The notes: generated by a model not told the origin, from the letters alone. 33,553 bases of DNA from Anthropogastromicrobium sp963652495 (GCA_963652495.1 CAVJTU010000028.1:1-33553), one strand, 5' to 3'; positions 8,383 to 16,347 are shown, numbered from the stretch's first letter. Made by a program: numbers and translations.

Positions 8383-9351
8383 TTACCACAGACTCGTTTC
8401 TGTTACAGCCTTACATATCTTGTTGACCACAACAAGAAGTGCAAAGCTTACAACAGACTGAAACAAACCGGCTGCCGTCGAGAATGAGAAATCTCCCTGT
8501 GTCAGACCAACCTTATAAACAAATGTTGAGATTACCTCAGAACGGTTAATATTCATATCGTTCTGCATCAGATATACCTTATCGAAACCGATGTTCATGA
8601 TACTTGCACAGTTGAAAATCAGCATCGTAATGATGGTCGGAACAATGGCTGGAAGATCGACATGGATGATTCTCTGGAAACGGTTTGCACCGTCCACGAT
8701 TGCGGCCTCCTGAAGTTCAGGACTGACACCTGCAAGTGCTGCGATATAAATAATGGATGAATAGCCTGCACCCTGCCAGATACCGCTCCACACATACAGA
8801 GACGGGAAAATCGTAACATCGCCAAAGAAGTTAATGGCTTCAAGACCTACTGCCTGCAGCATCTTGTTAATAATACCGGTACGCAGATCCATCATACGCA
8901 TCATCATACCAACCATAACGACTGTGGAGATAAAGTATGGCGCATATGTTACCATCTGTATGAATTTCTTGTATTTTTTGCTGCGCATCTCGTTTAAACA
9001 TATCGCAAGTACAATCGGGATGGGAAATCCTGCGATCAGACTGTAGATGCCAAGGTAGAGCGTATTAAAAATTATCTTTCGGCTGGACGGTGTCGTAAAA
9101 AACTGTTTGAAGTATTTCAGACCTACCCACTGACTGCCAAATATTCCCTTTCTGGGCGAATACTTCTGAAATGCCACAACGATACCTGCCATCGGAACAT
9201 ATGCAAATAAAAATGCATAGATAACAGGAAGTGCAATAATCGCCCAGAACTGCCAATTATAGCTGGCACCAAGCTTCTTTTTTTTCTTCTTAGCTGCGTC
9301 TTTCAAATTCGGTTCCTCCTTACTGTCTTTATAGAAAGCAAACTCTCGCAT
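8383..9351 (-). CDS. Sugar ABC transporter permease, LplB type
   Basis: A 322-residue permease with a lysine-rich N-terminal tail (residues 20-26) and about six membrane helices. Its EAA loop is ELQEAAIVDGANRFQRIIHV. It is the LplB-type partner of the permease encoded just downstream, and its position between the binding protein and the YtcP-type gene is the usual order. The start codon has only a weak AGGTG 11 bases upstream, and an intrinsic terminator precedes the gene. Both features should keep its expression below that of the binding protein. Confidence 0.93.
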   Translation of the reverse strand: MREFAFYKDSKEEPNLKDAAKKKKKKLGASYNWQFWAIIALPVIYAFLFAYVPMAGIVVAFQKYSPRKGIFGSQWVGLKYFKQFFTTPSSRKIIFNTLYLGIYSLIAGFPIPIVLAICLNEMRSKKYKKFIQMVTYAPYFISTVVMVGMMMRMMDLRTGIINKMLQAVGLEAINFFGDVTIFPSLYVWSGIWQGAGYSSIIYIAALAGVSPELQEAAIVDGANRFQRIIHVDLPAIVPTIITMLIFNCASIMNIGFDKVYLMQNDMNINRSEVISTFVYKVGLTQGDFSFSTAAGLFQSVVSFALLVVVNKICKAVTETSLW

Positions 9352-9375
9352 TTTGCTTTACACCTGAAATGGCGG

Positions 9376-9426
9376 CTGTTTTTGCATTCGGGTACAAAAA
9401 CAGGGCAGGTAGTCTCCCACCTGCCC
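9376..9426 (-). terminator. Internal terminator/attenuator between binding protein and permeases
   Basis: On the minus strand an 8-bp GC-rich stem (9419-9426 with 9403-9410) is followed directly by TGTTTTTG. The T-rich tail is itself one arm of a second 9-bp stem (9376-9384 with 9395-9403). The first stem with its U-tract looks like a partial terminator; the second stem could protect the 3' end of the short transcript. Confidence 0.75.
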
Positions 9427-9470
9427 CCTCATTGCATTCTCAGATGACCTGTCAAAATACAATATGCTTT

Positions 9471-11132
9471 TTATTTTGCTGAACCACCAAACTGTCTGTC
9501 ATATGCAGCCTGATAATACTCAATCATTGTCTGAAGACCACAATTATCCAGTTCCTCTAAGTAGGTGTCCCAATCATCATCAAGGCTCTTTACACCGGTG
9601 ATAAATTCAACCTTTGAGCTGTTGATATAATTCTGTACCTCTACCTGAATTGTCTGAAGATCTGATGCCTCATCTGCTGTAAACTTTAAGGATGGAAGTA
9701 CGTCAAGATCACCATTCTCAGGATTCTGTCCGTAAGGCTCCATCTTTTCCTTTGTTGCCAGATACAGAAGCTTCTCAAGGCCTGCTGTTGTTCCAAGGTC
9801 TACATCCGGATCGGTAGCTGCACCCAGACGATAATCAGCCGGTGCGTAACGTACTACAAGATCCTGCCAGTCATGGTTCTGGACATCTGATGAATACTGC
9901 TTATCATCAGCAATCTTGTACATAGCCGGCTCGCCATTTAAGCCTACAGAACCATCATTTGGCTCCCATACCCAGTCTGTGCCTTCGTCAGCACCGAACT
10001 GTGCAGAGATATCACCTTTTTCTGAGAAGAAGTAGTCTACCCAACGAAGAACTGCTGCCGGATTGGAGCAATGATCGGTGATGGATACGCTTCCTTCCTC
10101 AAGACCGCTGTACTTGAAATACGGAGTCAAACGTGTTCCGTCCGGTCCTTCAAGAGGTGCGATACACTGATACTGTCTGTAAACTTCATTATTTGCGTCT
10201 GCATCAATACCATCGGAGATGGTTCCAAATGGAACGAAGAGAACCGGAACATCTTCCTGATTCATGATTGTACGAAGCTGCTCAGCATCCTGTGTAAAGT
10301 TTCCATCATAGATTGCACCTATATCATACAGGCTCTTGATGTAACGAAGTCCTTCTCTCCACTCATCTGTAGTAGCTGCACTGATCATCTTTCCTTCCGG
10401 TGTCAGAGCAATCTTTCCGTACTCGCCGGAGTCAAGTGTAAAGGAACCCATAAGCCATGCTACGAAATCAACATACCAGCCGCTGGATGCGCCGCCGATT
10501 GCGATCTTGTCCGGATAGGTCTCTACGAACTTCTTACATACATCATAGAACTCCTGAGTAGTCTCCGGTACATCTACGCCCATCTCCTCAAGATAATGCG
10601 TATTTACCCACATCTTACGTCCATACATACAATGGTAACAATCATTCAAGCCTGCGATCTGATAGATATGACCGTCGGTCTGTCTTGTCTGATCAATGTA
10701 ATCACCCATCTTCTCAACGTAGTTCGGCATGTTCTCGTAGATAAGATCATCCAGCTGAATCAGAATGCCTTCCTCAACACCCCACTTTGCAGCATCCGGT
10801 GCATAATGCATGATAACATCCGGATATGTGTCAGTGTTAAACTCCATGTTCAGCTTTTCTTTACGGTCATCACGGGATGCCGACTCGAAAGTGAACTTGA
10901 TGTTGGTCAGATCTTCCATATACTTTGTGAAGTCATTTGTCTGGAAGTCTTCTACGTTTGGCATACTGGTACGGAACATTGTAAACTCAAGTGTCTCCTC
11001 GCTGATCGGATATGTACCGACTTCGGTAAGCTCGGATGCACCGCCGTCTTCTGCTGCCGCAAATACGGATGCGGACGGGAATACCATTGCTGCTGCGCAG
11101 AGCATTGCTGCTGCCTTTGTAAACTTTCTCAT
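9471..11132 (-). CDS. Extracellular solute-binding protein for the LplB/YtcP importer
   Basis: A 553-residue secreted binding protein of the large family used by LplB/YtcP importers. Residues 1-26 form a Sec signal peptide (MRKFTKAAAML then a hydrophobic core and SVFAAAED) with an AxA-type cleavage site. Unlike most Gram-positive binding proteins there is no lipobox; Cys12 is preceded by Met-Leu and lies too early. Motifs such as FNTDTYPDVIMHYA and VEEGILIQLDDLI match the family. The ATG follows GGGAGGAGATTTAC. As first gene of the operon it has a strong promoter, a leader hairpin and a downstream partial terminator. From context the ligand is probably a fucosylated oligosaccharide. Confidence 0.92.
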   Translation of the reverse strand: MRKFTKAAAMLCAAAMVFPSASVFAAAEDGGASELTEVGTYPISEETLEFTMFRTSMPNVEDFQTNDFTKYMEDLTNIKFTFESASRDDRKEKLNMEFNTDTYPDVIMHYAPDAAKWGVEEGILIQLDDLIYENMPNYVEKMGDYIDQTRQTDGHIYQIAGLNDCYHCMYGRKMWVNTHYLEEMGVDVPETTQEFYDVCKKFVETYPDKIAIGGASSGWYVDFVAWLMGSFTLDSGEYGKIALTPEGKMISAATTDEWREGLRYIKSLYDIGAIYDGNFTQDAEQLRTIMNQEDVPVLFVPFGTISDGIDADANNEVYRQYQCIAPLEGPDGTRLTPYFKYSGLEEGSVSITDHCSNPAAVLRWVDYFFSEKGDISAQFGADEGTDWVWEPNDGSVGLNGEPAMYKIADDKQYSSDVQNHDWQDLVVRYAPADYRLGAATDPDVDLGTTAGLEKLLYLATKEKMEPYGQNPENGDLDVLPSLKFTADEASDLQTIQVEVQNYINSSKVEFITGVKSLDDDWDTYLEELDNCGLQTMIEYYQAAYDRQFGGSAK

Positions 11133-11158
11133 GTAAATCTCCTCCCTTGGATTTTTTT

Positions 11159-11192
11159 CTGTTTCTTTTTATATGTTGCGCAAAAGAAACAG
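11159..11192 (-). other. Leader hairpin of the binding-protein operon
   Basis: A perfect 11-bp stem (CTGTTTCTTTT at 11159-11169 and its complement at 11182-11192) with a 12-base loop in the leader of about 108 bases, shortly before the ribosome binding site. It probably acts in mRNA stability or translation. A weaker inverted repeat GGAAT/ATTCC lies at about 11212-11228. Confidence 0.65.
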
Positions 11193-11246
11193 TCCTTTTT
11201 GTTTTTATTCCGGAATTTTATGTATTCCAGAAAGAAAACTGATATC

Positions 11247-11275
11247 ATTATAAGCAATTCAAATTGGTTTTTCAA
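11247..11275 (-). promoter_or_regulatory. Promoter of the fucoside importer operon
   Basis: On the minus strand TTGAAA (11270-11275), a 17-base spacer and perfect TATAAT (11247-11252). This is the only strong promoter seen ahead of the five-gene operon. Confidence 0.85.
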
Positions 11276-11281
11276 GTAATT

Positions 11282-11331
11282 TTCATATTTTTATCACACT
11301 TTTATCACATTTCAATCACATTTTCATTCCA
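11282..11331 (-). promoter_or_regulatory. Phased direct repeats upstream of the importer promoter (activator sites)
   Basis: Three exact ATCACA hexamers (TGTGAT on the minus strand) at 11293, 11304 and 11315 are spaced exactly 11 bases apart. Weaker 4-of-6 copies occur in phase at 11282 and 11326. The array starts a few bases upstream of the -35 box and so lies on one helix face, as expected for an activator binding as an oligomer. Confidence 0.65.
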
Positions 11332-11369
11332 TTCGTGTTTTGTAACAGAATCTATTTCCTTTCCGTATA

Positions 11370-11386
11370 CTAAGTGATATACTTAG
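11370..11386. promoter_or_regulatory. Operator-like dyad in the divergent region
   Basis: CTAAGT-N5-ACTTAG is a perfect 6-base inverted repeat between the binding-protein operon and the small plus-strand gene. It overlaps a possible -10 (TATACT at 11366-11371) for the plus-strand gene; no good -35 is seen. Confidence 0.4.
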
Positions 11387-11435
11387 GCTAGCTTTATTTC
11401 TGAAATTGTAATGATTGAAAAGGAGAATACTGCAT

Positions 11436-11729
11436 ATGTTTCATATTGGAAAAAAGAAGCCGTCTCAGCCTGATCTGGTGCTGTCAGCGGAAAATATTGA
11501 GCTGTACCGAGGACCTTTAAGCGACATTCCGCTGAGTGAAGAAACCATCCTTGCAACATGCATGGAATTATATAAAGATCCACAGCCATGCTACATACAC
11601 CGCGGTGCTGCACGCCAGTACCTTACAGGAAAAATTGCCGAGATGCTAAACAGTGGTGAACCTGATTTTGCACTGCTGGAAGAATATACCGGAATTGAGC
11701 CGATTGATCATGCAGCGTTTTCGTTATAG
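11436..11729 (+). CDS. Small protein of unknown function (97 aa)
   Basis: I do not recognise this protein. It is a soluble, mildly acidic 97-residue polypeptide with a basic N-terminus (FHIGKKKPSQ) and no signal peptide or membrane segment. The middle part, ETILATCMELYKDPQPCYIHRGAA, and the C-terminal EYTGIEPIDHAAF look helical and folded. The start at 11436 follows AAAAGGAG with 10-base spacing. It is transcribed divergently from the fucoside importer and ends before a long hairpin. Codon use resembles its neighbours, and this, together with the ribosome binding site, argues for a real gene. Function cannot be inferred. Confidence 0.65.
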   Translation: MFHIGKKKPSQPDLVLSAENIELYRGPLSDIPLSEETILATCMELYKDPQPCYIHRGAARQYLTGKIAEMLNSGEPDFALLEEYTGIEPIDHAAFSL

Positions 11730-11766
11730 TTCACGCATCATGTCTGCACGACAAATTCCACGGCAT

Positions 11767-11818
11767 CTGTCAGAGGATTCTCGCGCCACATTCCTAATGC
11801 GAGAGTCTTCTCTGGCAG
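11767..11818. terminator. Long hairpin between convergent genes
   Basis: Inverted repeat with nested arms: CTG/CAG, CAGAG (11771-11775)/CTCTG (11810-11814) and GATTCTCGC (11776-11784)/GCGAGAGTC (11799-11807). Only a 2-base bulge and wobble pairs interrupt it. It lies between the 97-aa gene and the convergent CcdA-like gene. Neither side has a clear T-run, so termination is likely but not certain. Confidence 0.6.
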
Positions 11819-11837
11819 AAAACATTTCCACCATATA

Positions 11838-13508
11838 CTATTGCAGCAGCATCAGCACAGCAAATAACAAAAATACTGCCGCAGTTGCCAGTTTGATTGC
11901 TGGAAGCCATTCCAACGTTTTATTTGACATACGAATCACGTTCTTTGTCTTTTCAAGTACAAGCACAAGCAAAAGACTCGGCACGCACATTGCTGCCACA
12001 TAAATCAAAAATGCAAATACGGTCTGAAGCCGCCTTTCCTGCTGCATCTTCATCATATACAAAATGGCTGCCAGATATACCTGACCTGTACAGAAAAACT
12101 CTCCTGCTGAAATCACCATGCCAAGCATAACTGCTGCCGGAATCATCCACCGCGCATTTGTCTTTACTGCCTGCTCGATGCGCTCATGATTCCACTTGCG
12201 AAGTGCAGCCGGAAGCTGCATTCGGATTTTTCCATACTGCTTTCGCTTCACATTGATAAAATCAATCATGTACAAAATAGCAAGTAACAAAAATACAATC
12301 GCAAAAATCCACGTCAATACCTGACTGATGTTTAATAAAATATCCTGTCCAATCGCCATGAAGAGCTGATATAATCCCATTCCCATTGCGCAATATGCTG
12401 CAAATTTTCCTGCAAGATAGGCACAGCCAACCTTAAGAACCGAACGACCGGACATTGCCATTGCCGCAAGCAGCATCAAAAGCATCGACGCTCCGCATGG
12501 ATTTACACCATTGATAAAGCCAGTCACAGCAAGACCGATGTAGGCTTTCGCGGATGCCGTCTCGTTTTCCTGCTGCACCTCTTCTTTGGATAACACGCGA
12601 CTGATATCAAAACCTGTCAGCTTTCCATCCTTCCACATTTGTTCTAAATTGGCTGTTACTGCCCTTGCACCGCTTAAATAACCGCCGTTAAAGAAAACAA
12701 TCGGAACCTGCTGCTCGTCTGACGGCACACCGTAAAGAGAGAACAGTTTCTGTACAAGCACCACTTTGTCTCCCTCTGCAATATTAAACTCATGAATTAC
12801 AAGAGGATTTTCTGTCGTCTGCTCACCGGTCAGCCTTTTTAAAAGTGCTTTCACTTCATTGCAATCCGTACATGAAACAGTAGAAAAATAGAGAATGACA
12901 GAATCGGTGCTGTTATCCCCACAAACGGCTTCGCGAAGCTGCTCTTTCCAGTCGTTCCTGGCTGATGGTGTATTGGTCTGATTTTCAGTTTCTGCCTGAG
13001 TCACAACACCTGTTTCAATTTGCTCATCCGATTCATCTGCTGCTTTAATAGAAACGGATTGTCCTGCCTGTGCAGCATGCTTTAACGTATCCGCAAGTTT
13101 TTCTCTCATCTCATCCAGTCCGCTAAGACATATATCTCCTACAATCAAGGCTGGCTGTTTCACATCATCCGGCACCATCCCCAAATCCTGCAGCCGTTTT
13201 TCAAATTTTTCCCGGTCATACGATCGAAACGTATTATATACAGAAATTTCATATGGATATTCTTCCCGAATCGGGTGGATTGTTTCTGTTACAATATCAA
13301 AGAAATCGTCTTCCGGGTGACAGGAGGCACAGACATTGTACTGATAATACTCCATCTGTACCGTTGGATTGCTATCTTCTTCCTTATTCTGTGATGCCAT
13401 ACTCGCACTCCCATGTTTGAAAACGCAAGTGAGAAATATGGCACACAGGAAAATAATCCATACATTTGAATATTTTTTTGCCATTTTCTGAAATGATCTA
13501 TTTTCCAT
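11838..13508 (-). CDS. Thioredoxin-thioredoxin-CcdA/DsbD-like membrane fusion
   Basis: A 556-residue thiol-disulfide redox protein. An N-terminal hydrophobic anchor (residues 16-31) is followed by an extracytoplasmic thioredoxin-like domain with C60-A-S-C63 and a cis-Pro segment (QPALIVGD). A second thioredoxin-like domain has C213-T-D-C216 and a cis-Pro VPIVFF. From about residue 321 there are six or so membrane helices of the CcdA/DsbD type with Cys338 (NPCG) and Cys473 (FFCTG) as the transmembrane relay pair. It should carry electrons from cytoplasmic thioredoxin to the outside in one chain. The acidic linker at 155-185 is low complexity. It has its own promoter at 13538-13566 and AAGGAG before the ATG. 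The external target is unknown and no cytochrome c genes are nearby. Confidence 0.85.
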   Translation of the reverse strand: MENRSFQKMAKKYSNVWIIFLCAIFLTCVFKHGSASMASQNKEEDSNPTVQMEYYQYNVCASCHPEDDFFDIVTETIHPIREEYPYEISVYNTFRSYDREKFEKRLQDLGMVPDDVKQPALIVGDICLSGLDEMREKLADTLKHAAQAGQSVSIKAADESDEQIETGVVTQAETENQTNTPSARNDWKEQLREAVCGDNSTDSVILYFSTVSCTDCNEVKALLKRLTGEQTTENPLVIHEFNIAEGDKVVLVQKLFSLYGVPSDEQQVPIVFFNGGYLSGARAVTANLEQMWKDGKLTGFDISRVLSKEEVQQENETASAKAYIGLAVTGFINGVNPCGASMLLMLLAAMAMSGRSVLKVGCAYLAGKFAAYCAMGMGLYQLFMAIGQDILLNISQVLTWIFAIVFLLLAILYMIDFINVKRKQYGKIRMQLPAALRKWNHERIEQAVKTNARWMIPAAVMLGMVISAGEFFCTGQVYLAAILYMMKMQQERRLQTVFAFLIYVAAMCVPSLLLVLVLEKTKNVIRMSNKTLEWLPAIKLATAAVFLLFAVLMLLQ

Positions 13509-13537
13509 CGTGAATAAAGCTCCTTATTTTTTTATTC

Positions 13538-13566
13538 ATCATAGCATTTTCAGATAACAATGACAA
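13538..13566 (-). promoter_or_regulatory. Promoter of the thioredoxin-CcdA fusion gene
   Basis: On the minus strand TTGTCA (13561-13566), a 17-base spacer and TATGAT (13538-13543). The leader is only about 25 bases. Confidence 0.75.
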
Positions 13567-13567
13567 C

Positions 13568-13635
13568 AAAAAACTTATCGAACTGCCGTAACCTAAATGG
13601 CGGTGAGACGAGTTGCCACCATAGCTTCCCGGCAG
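13568..13635 (-). terminator. Structured terminator after fucI
   Basis: Two stacked stems on the minus strand: CTGCCG/CGGCAG (13630-13635 with 13583-13588) enclosing ATGGTGG/CCGCCAT (13616-13622 with 13597-13603, one G-U pair), with asymmetric internal loops between them. A run of six T lies 9 bases further on (13568-13573), just before the next promoter. Confidence 0.65.
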
Positions 13636-13651
13636 CCACTGCCCTTCGGAT

Positions 13652-15433
13652 TTAGTACAACGGTCCGTAATTCTTGCATGCTGCATAATCAGCCGCCTGT
13701 GTATCCTGCGTTCCAAAGCTTGCCCACGCATGCGGACGGAATACCTTTTCCTTATCCACATTGTGCATAGTTACCGGAATGCGAAGCATACTTGCCAGTG
13801 TAATCAAATCCGCGCCCACATGACCATATACGGTAACGCCGTGGTTTGCACCCCAGTTTGCCATAACGCTGTAAACATCGGTAAACGCACCTTCTCCTGT
13901 CAGTCTCGGACAGAACCAGGTTGTCGGCCAGGTCGGGTCGGTGCGCTTGTCGATCGGATTGTGAATCTCATCCGGAAGATCTGCCGTCCAGCCCTCTGCA
14001 AGCTGTAATACCGGTCCAATTCCATCAATAATATTAAAGCGAATCATCGTTACCGGCATTTCAGCGTGGCATCGAAAATGGCTGGAATAGCCGCCGCCGC
14101 GGAAATATTCATAATCTGCTCTGCACCAGTCCGTAGCCGCAAGGCAGTTTTTGATATCCTCTTCTTTCATCTCCCAGAATGGCTTCATCACATGATTTCC
14201 ATTCTCATCCACACATGCACCGGAGCCGTCAAGTGCCGTTGCACCAGAGTTGATCAGATGGATAAATCCATTGGCTGCTACGCCGTCCGGCTTGTGTCCT
14301 GTTACGCGCTCGCAGGCCTCCGGACTCCAGTAAGTGCGCACATCATGGAAACACGGTGCAGAACCACAGATCAGATTTCCAAGAAGCATTGCGATTCCGT
14401 TGCAGGTATCATTCTCAGTTGCAAATGGCGTCGGCGCCTTCGGGCCGTTCCAGTCAAATGTAGAAGCCAAAATAGCCTCCGTAAAGTCTGCATTCGGCAG
14501 CCAGTCGGTCCACTGTCTCTGTCCCTGGAAGCCTCCAACTACTGCATTGCGTCCCAACGCCTCCTCATGCCAGCCAAGTTCATCCAGACGCGGATTTCCA
14601 TAAAGGATATCTCGCATAATCAGTGTCATCTTTACGATAAACTCCCAATCCTTATCAGGAGCAACTACCTTCGACTTTGTGATAACATCCGGGAAATTCT
14701 TTCCGGCATTCTTATCAAAGCCTTCCTTGCAATTTGCCTTTACCCATGCGAGTCCCTTCTCGTACTCCTCATGATCATAGATTCCGATTGTCATTCTGCG
14801 CAGAATCTCAACCTCATCGACCCACTCTGCGCGGATACCGAAATACTTCTGAAGCACGTTTGCATCACAGAAGCTTCCTGCAATTCCCATCGTCACAGCA
14901 CCGATATTTACATATGCCTTGTTGCGCATCCAGCCTGCTGCGACTGCACCGCGTGCAAAGCGCAAAATCTTCTCTGCCACATCAGCCGGAATGCTGGTGT
15001 CATTTGCTTCCTGCACATCATGTCCATAAATGGAGAATGCCGGAAGTCCGCGCTGTGCATGTGCGGCTAAAACAGCTGCCAGATAAACAGCACCCGGACG
15101 CTCCGTTCCGTTAAAGCCCCATACAGCCTTTATGGTAGTCGGATCCATATCAAAAGTCTCCGTTCCGTAGCACCAGCACGGTGTTACGGACAGGGTTGCC
15201 GTCACGTTCTGTGTGGAAAACTGCTCGGCTACGCGTGCTGCTTCTGCACCGCCTCCGATGGTCGTACATCCGATTACACACTGCACCGGAGTTCCATCCG
15301 GATATTTTAAATTCTCAGAGATCAGTTTTGCTGCATTCTCTGCCATCGTCATCGTCTGAACTTCAAGACTCTCACGAACACCACCCCAACGTCCATCAAT
15401 AACCGGGCGGATTCCAATCTTTGGATATAACAT
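13652..15433 (-). CDS. fucI: L-fucose isomerase
   Basis: Converts L-fucose to L-fuculose with Mn2+, the first step of fucose catabolism. The 593-residue protein aligns end to end with the 591-residue E. coli FucI. Conserved segments include GFQGQRQWTDW (301-311), FTEAIL (Glu319), ATENDTCNG (Asp342) and NWGANHGVTVYG (His531); these fit the metal-binding and catalytic Glu, Asp and His of FucI. The ATG at 15433 follows GAGAGGG with 5-base spacing. fucA is immediately upstream in the same direction, separated by 91 bases containing a small hairpin. The fuculokinase gene normally paired with these two is missing from the window. Confidence 0.96.
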   Translation of the reverse strand: MLYPKIGIRPVIDGRWGGVRESLEVQTMTMAENAAKLISENLKYPDGTPVQCVIGCTTIGGGAEAARVAEQFSTQNVTATLSVTPCWCYGTETFDMDPTTIKAVWGFNGTERPGAVYLAAVLAAHAQRGLPAFSIYGHDVQEANDTSIPADVAEKILRFARGAVAAGWMRNKAYVNIGAVTMGIAGSFCDANVLQKYFGIRAEWVDEVEILRRMTIGIYDHEEYEKGLAWVKANCKEGFDKNAGKNFPDVITKSKVVAPDKDWEFIVKMTLIMRDILYGNPRLDELGWHEEALGRNAVVGGFQGQRQWTDWLPNADFTEAILASTFDWNGPKAPTPFATENDTCNGIAMLLGNLICGSAPCFHDVRTYWSPEACERVTGHKPDGVAANGFIHLINSGATALDGSGACVDENGNHVMKPFWEMKEEDIKNCLAATDWCRADYEYFRGGGYSSHFRCHAEMPVTMIRFNIIDGIGPVLQLAEGWTADLPDEIHNPIDKRTDPTWPTTWFCPRLTGEGAFTDVYSVMANWGANHGVTVYGHVGADLITLASMLRIPVTMHNVDKEKVFRPHAWASFGTQDTQAADYAACKNYGPLY

Positions 15434-15500
15434 AAGTACCCTCTCTTTCTATTTATATAGATTCTGATACAAACATCATGATACACATACTTTTTTGATC

Positions 15501-15523
15501 GACAGATGTATCTTAGATCTGTC
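15501..15523 (-). other. Intercistronic hairpin between fucA and fucI
   Basis: GACAGAT (15501-15507) and ATCTGTC (15517-15523) form a 7-bp stem right after the fucA stop codon. There is no T-run on the minus strand, so it is more likely a stability or processing element than a terminator. Confidence 0.5.
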
Positions 15524-15524
15524 T

Positions 15525-16232
15525 TTATTTATCAGTCGGCTCGCCTTCCTTTTTGCGCTCAAACTTCTTATAACCGGGATGCTTTCCTGTGATGTGATAA
15601 TACGAACGCAGATTAATCAGCTTATCAATATTTTCACGGTCAATATCATAGCTGCCGCCAAGTAAAATCGCATTGAGCGTAATCTTCGCCCACAGTTCAA
15701 GACTTTCCATACGATAATAAGCGGTAATGACATCGCTTCCAACAGTCAGCGCACCATGATTTTGCAGCAGCATGACATCATGATCATTTAAGTACGGCTC
15801 GATTGCATCCGGCACCTCAGTTGTGCTCGGTGTACCATATGGTGTCAGCGGAACTGCTCCGATTGCCGCTACGTCCTCGATCATGTTGTACATATCCATC
15901 GGTCTGTGCGCTACGGCAAAGCCGGTTGCTGTCGGCGGATGTGCATGGACAACGGCTCTTACATCGTCACGCTTCTCGTAGCATCTCATATGCATCTTAA
16001 TCTCACTCGACGGGCGCAGTCCCGGTGCTCCCTCTAAAATATTTCCTGCCGCATCAATGCGAAGAAGCTTCTCCGGTGTGATGAAACTCTTGCTCATGCC
16101 GGTCGGTGTTGCAAGAAATGTTCCATCATCGAGGCGTACACTCACATTTCCATCATTTGCTGCCACCCAGCCTAACTGCCACATTTTATGACAGACATCG
16201 CAAATCTGATCTTTTATCTCATCAATCTGCAT
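15525..16232 (-). CDS. fucA: L-fuculose-1-phosphate aldolase
   Basis: A class II aldolase that splits L-fuculose-1-phosphate into dihydroxyacetone phosphate and L-lactaldehyde. The 235-residue protein carries Glu77 in SSEIKMHM (catalytic acid/base) and the zinc ligands His96 and His98 (VVHAHPP) and His159 (QNHGALTVG). The start at 16232 gives 7-base spacing from AGGAGG; ATG 16238 would abut it. The C-terminal tail is longer and charged (FERKKEGEPTDK). It could act on other sugar phosphates such as L-rhamnulose-1-phosphate or D-ribulose-1-phosphate, but the downstream fucI makes fucose the main candidate. Confidence 0.92.
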   Translation of the reverse strand: MQIDEIKDQICDVCHKMWQLGWVAANDGNVSVRLDDGTFLATPTGMSKSFITPEKLLRIDAAGNILEGAPGLRPSSEIKMHMRCYEKRDDVRAVVHAHPPTATGFAVAHRPMDMYNMIEDVAAIGAVPLTPYGTPSTTEVPDAIEPYLNDHDVMLLQNHGALTVGSDVITAYYRMESLELWAKITLNAILLGGSYDIDRENIDKLINLRSYYHITGKHPGYKKFERKKEGEPTDK

Positions 16233-16347
16233 TCTCATCCCTCCTGTTTTGTTAGTCACTTATTCCACTGTATTTTTTTTGGGAAATTACATTCTTTGGT
16301 AGTTTCATCGAATACTGTTCTTCAAGTTTTTATAAACCCTTATTTTG

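Noticed and set aside
10071..11279. Long open frame of about 400 codons opposite the binding-protein gene
   Set aside because: It lies antisense to a gene with clear family similarity, has unusual Cys/Ile-rich composition and no ribosome binding site, and reflects codon bias of the true gene.
11282..11331. The phased TGTGAT repeats considered as a CRISPR array
   Set aside because: The units are 6 bases with 5-base spacers, far too short, and they sit exactly at a promoter.
13317..13331. CASCH in the first domain of the CcdA-like fusion read as a c-type heme site (CXXCH)
   Set aside because: The surrounding sequence has thioredoxin features, including a cis-Pro segment, no other heme protein or maturation gene is nearby, and Clostridia of this type usually lack c-type cytochromes.
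13568..13635. Structured element after fucI considered as a riboswitch for the downstream CcdA-like gene
   Set aside because: A good promoter (13538-13566) for the downstream gene lies after the structure, and the structure directly follows the fucI stop and ends in a T-run, so a terminator is simpler. I could not match it to a known riboswitch core.
14066..15070. Open frame of 334 codons opposite fucI
   Set aside because: Antisense shadow of a full-length, highly conserved enzyme; composition is not protein-like.
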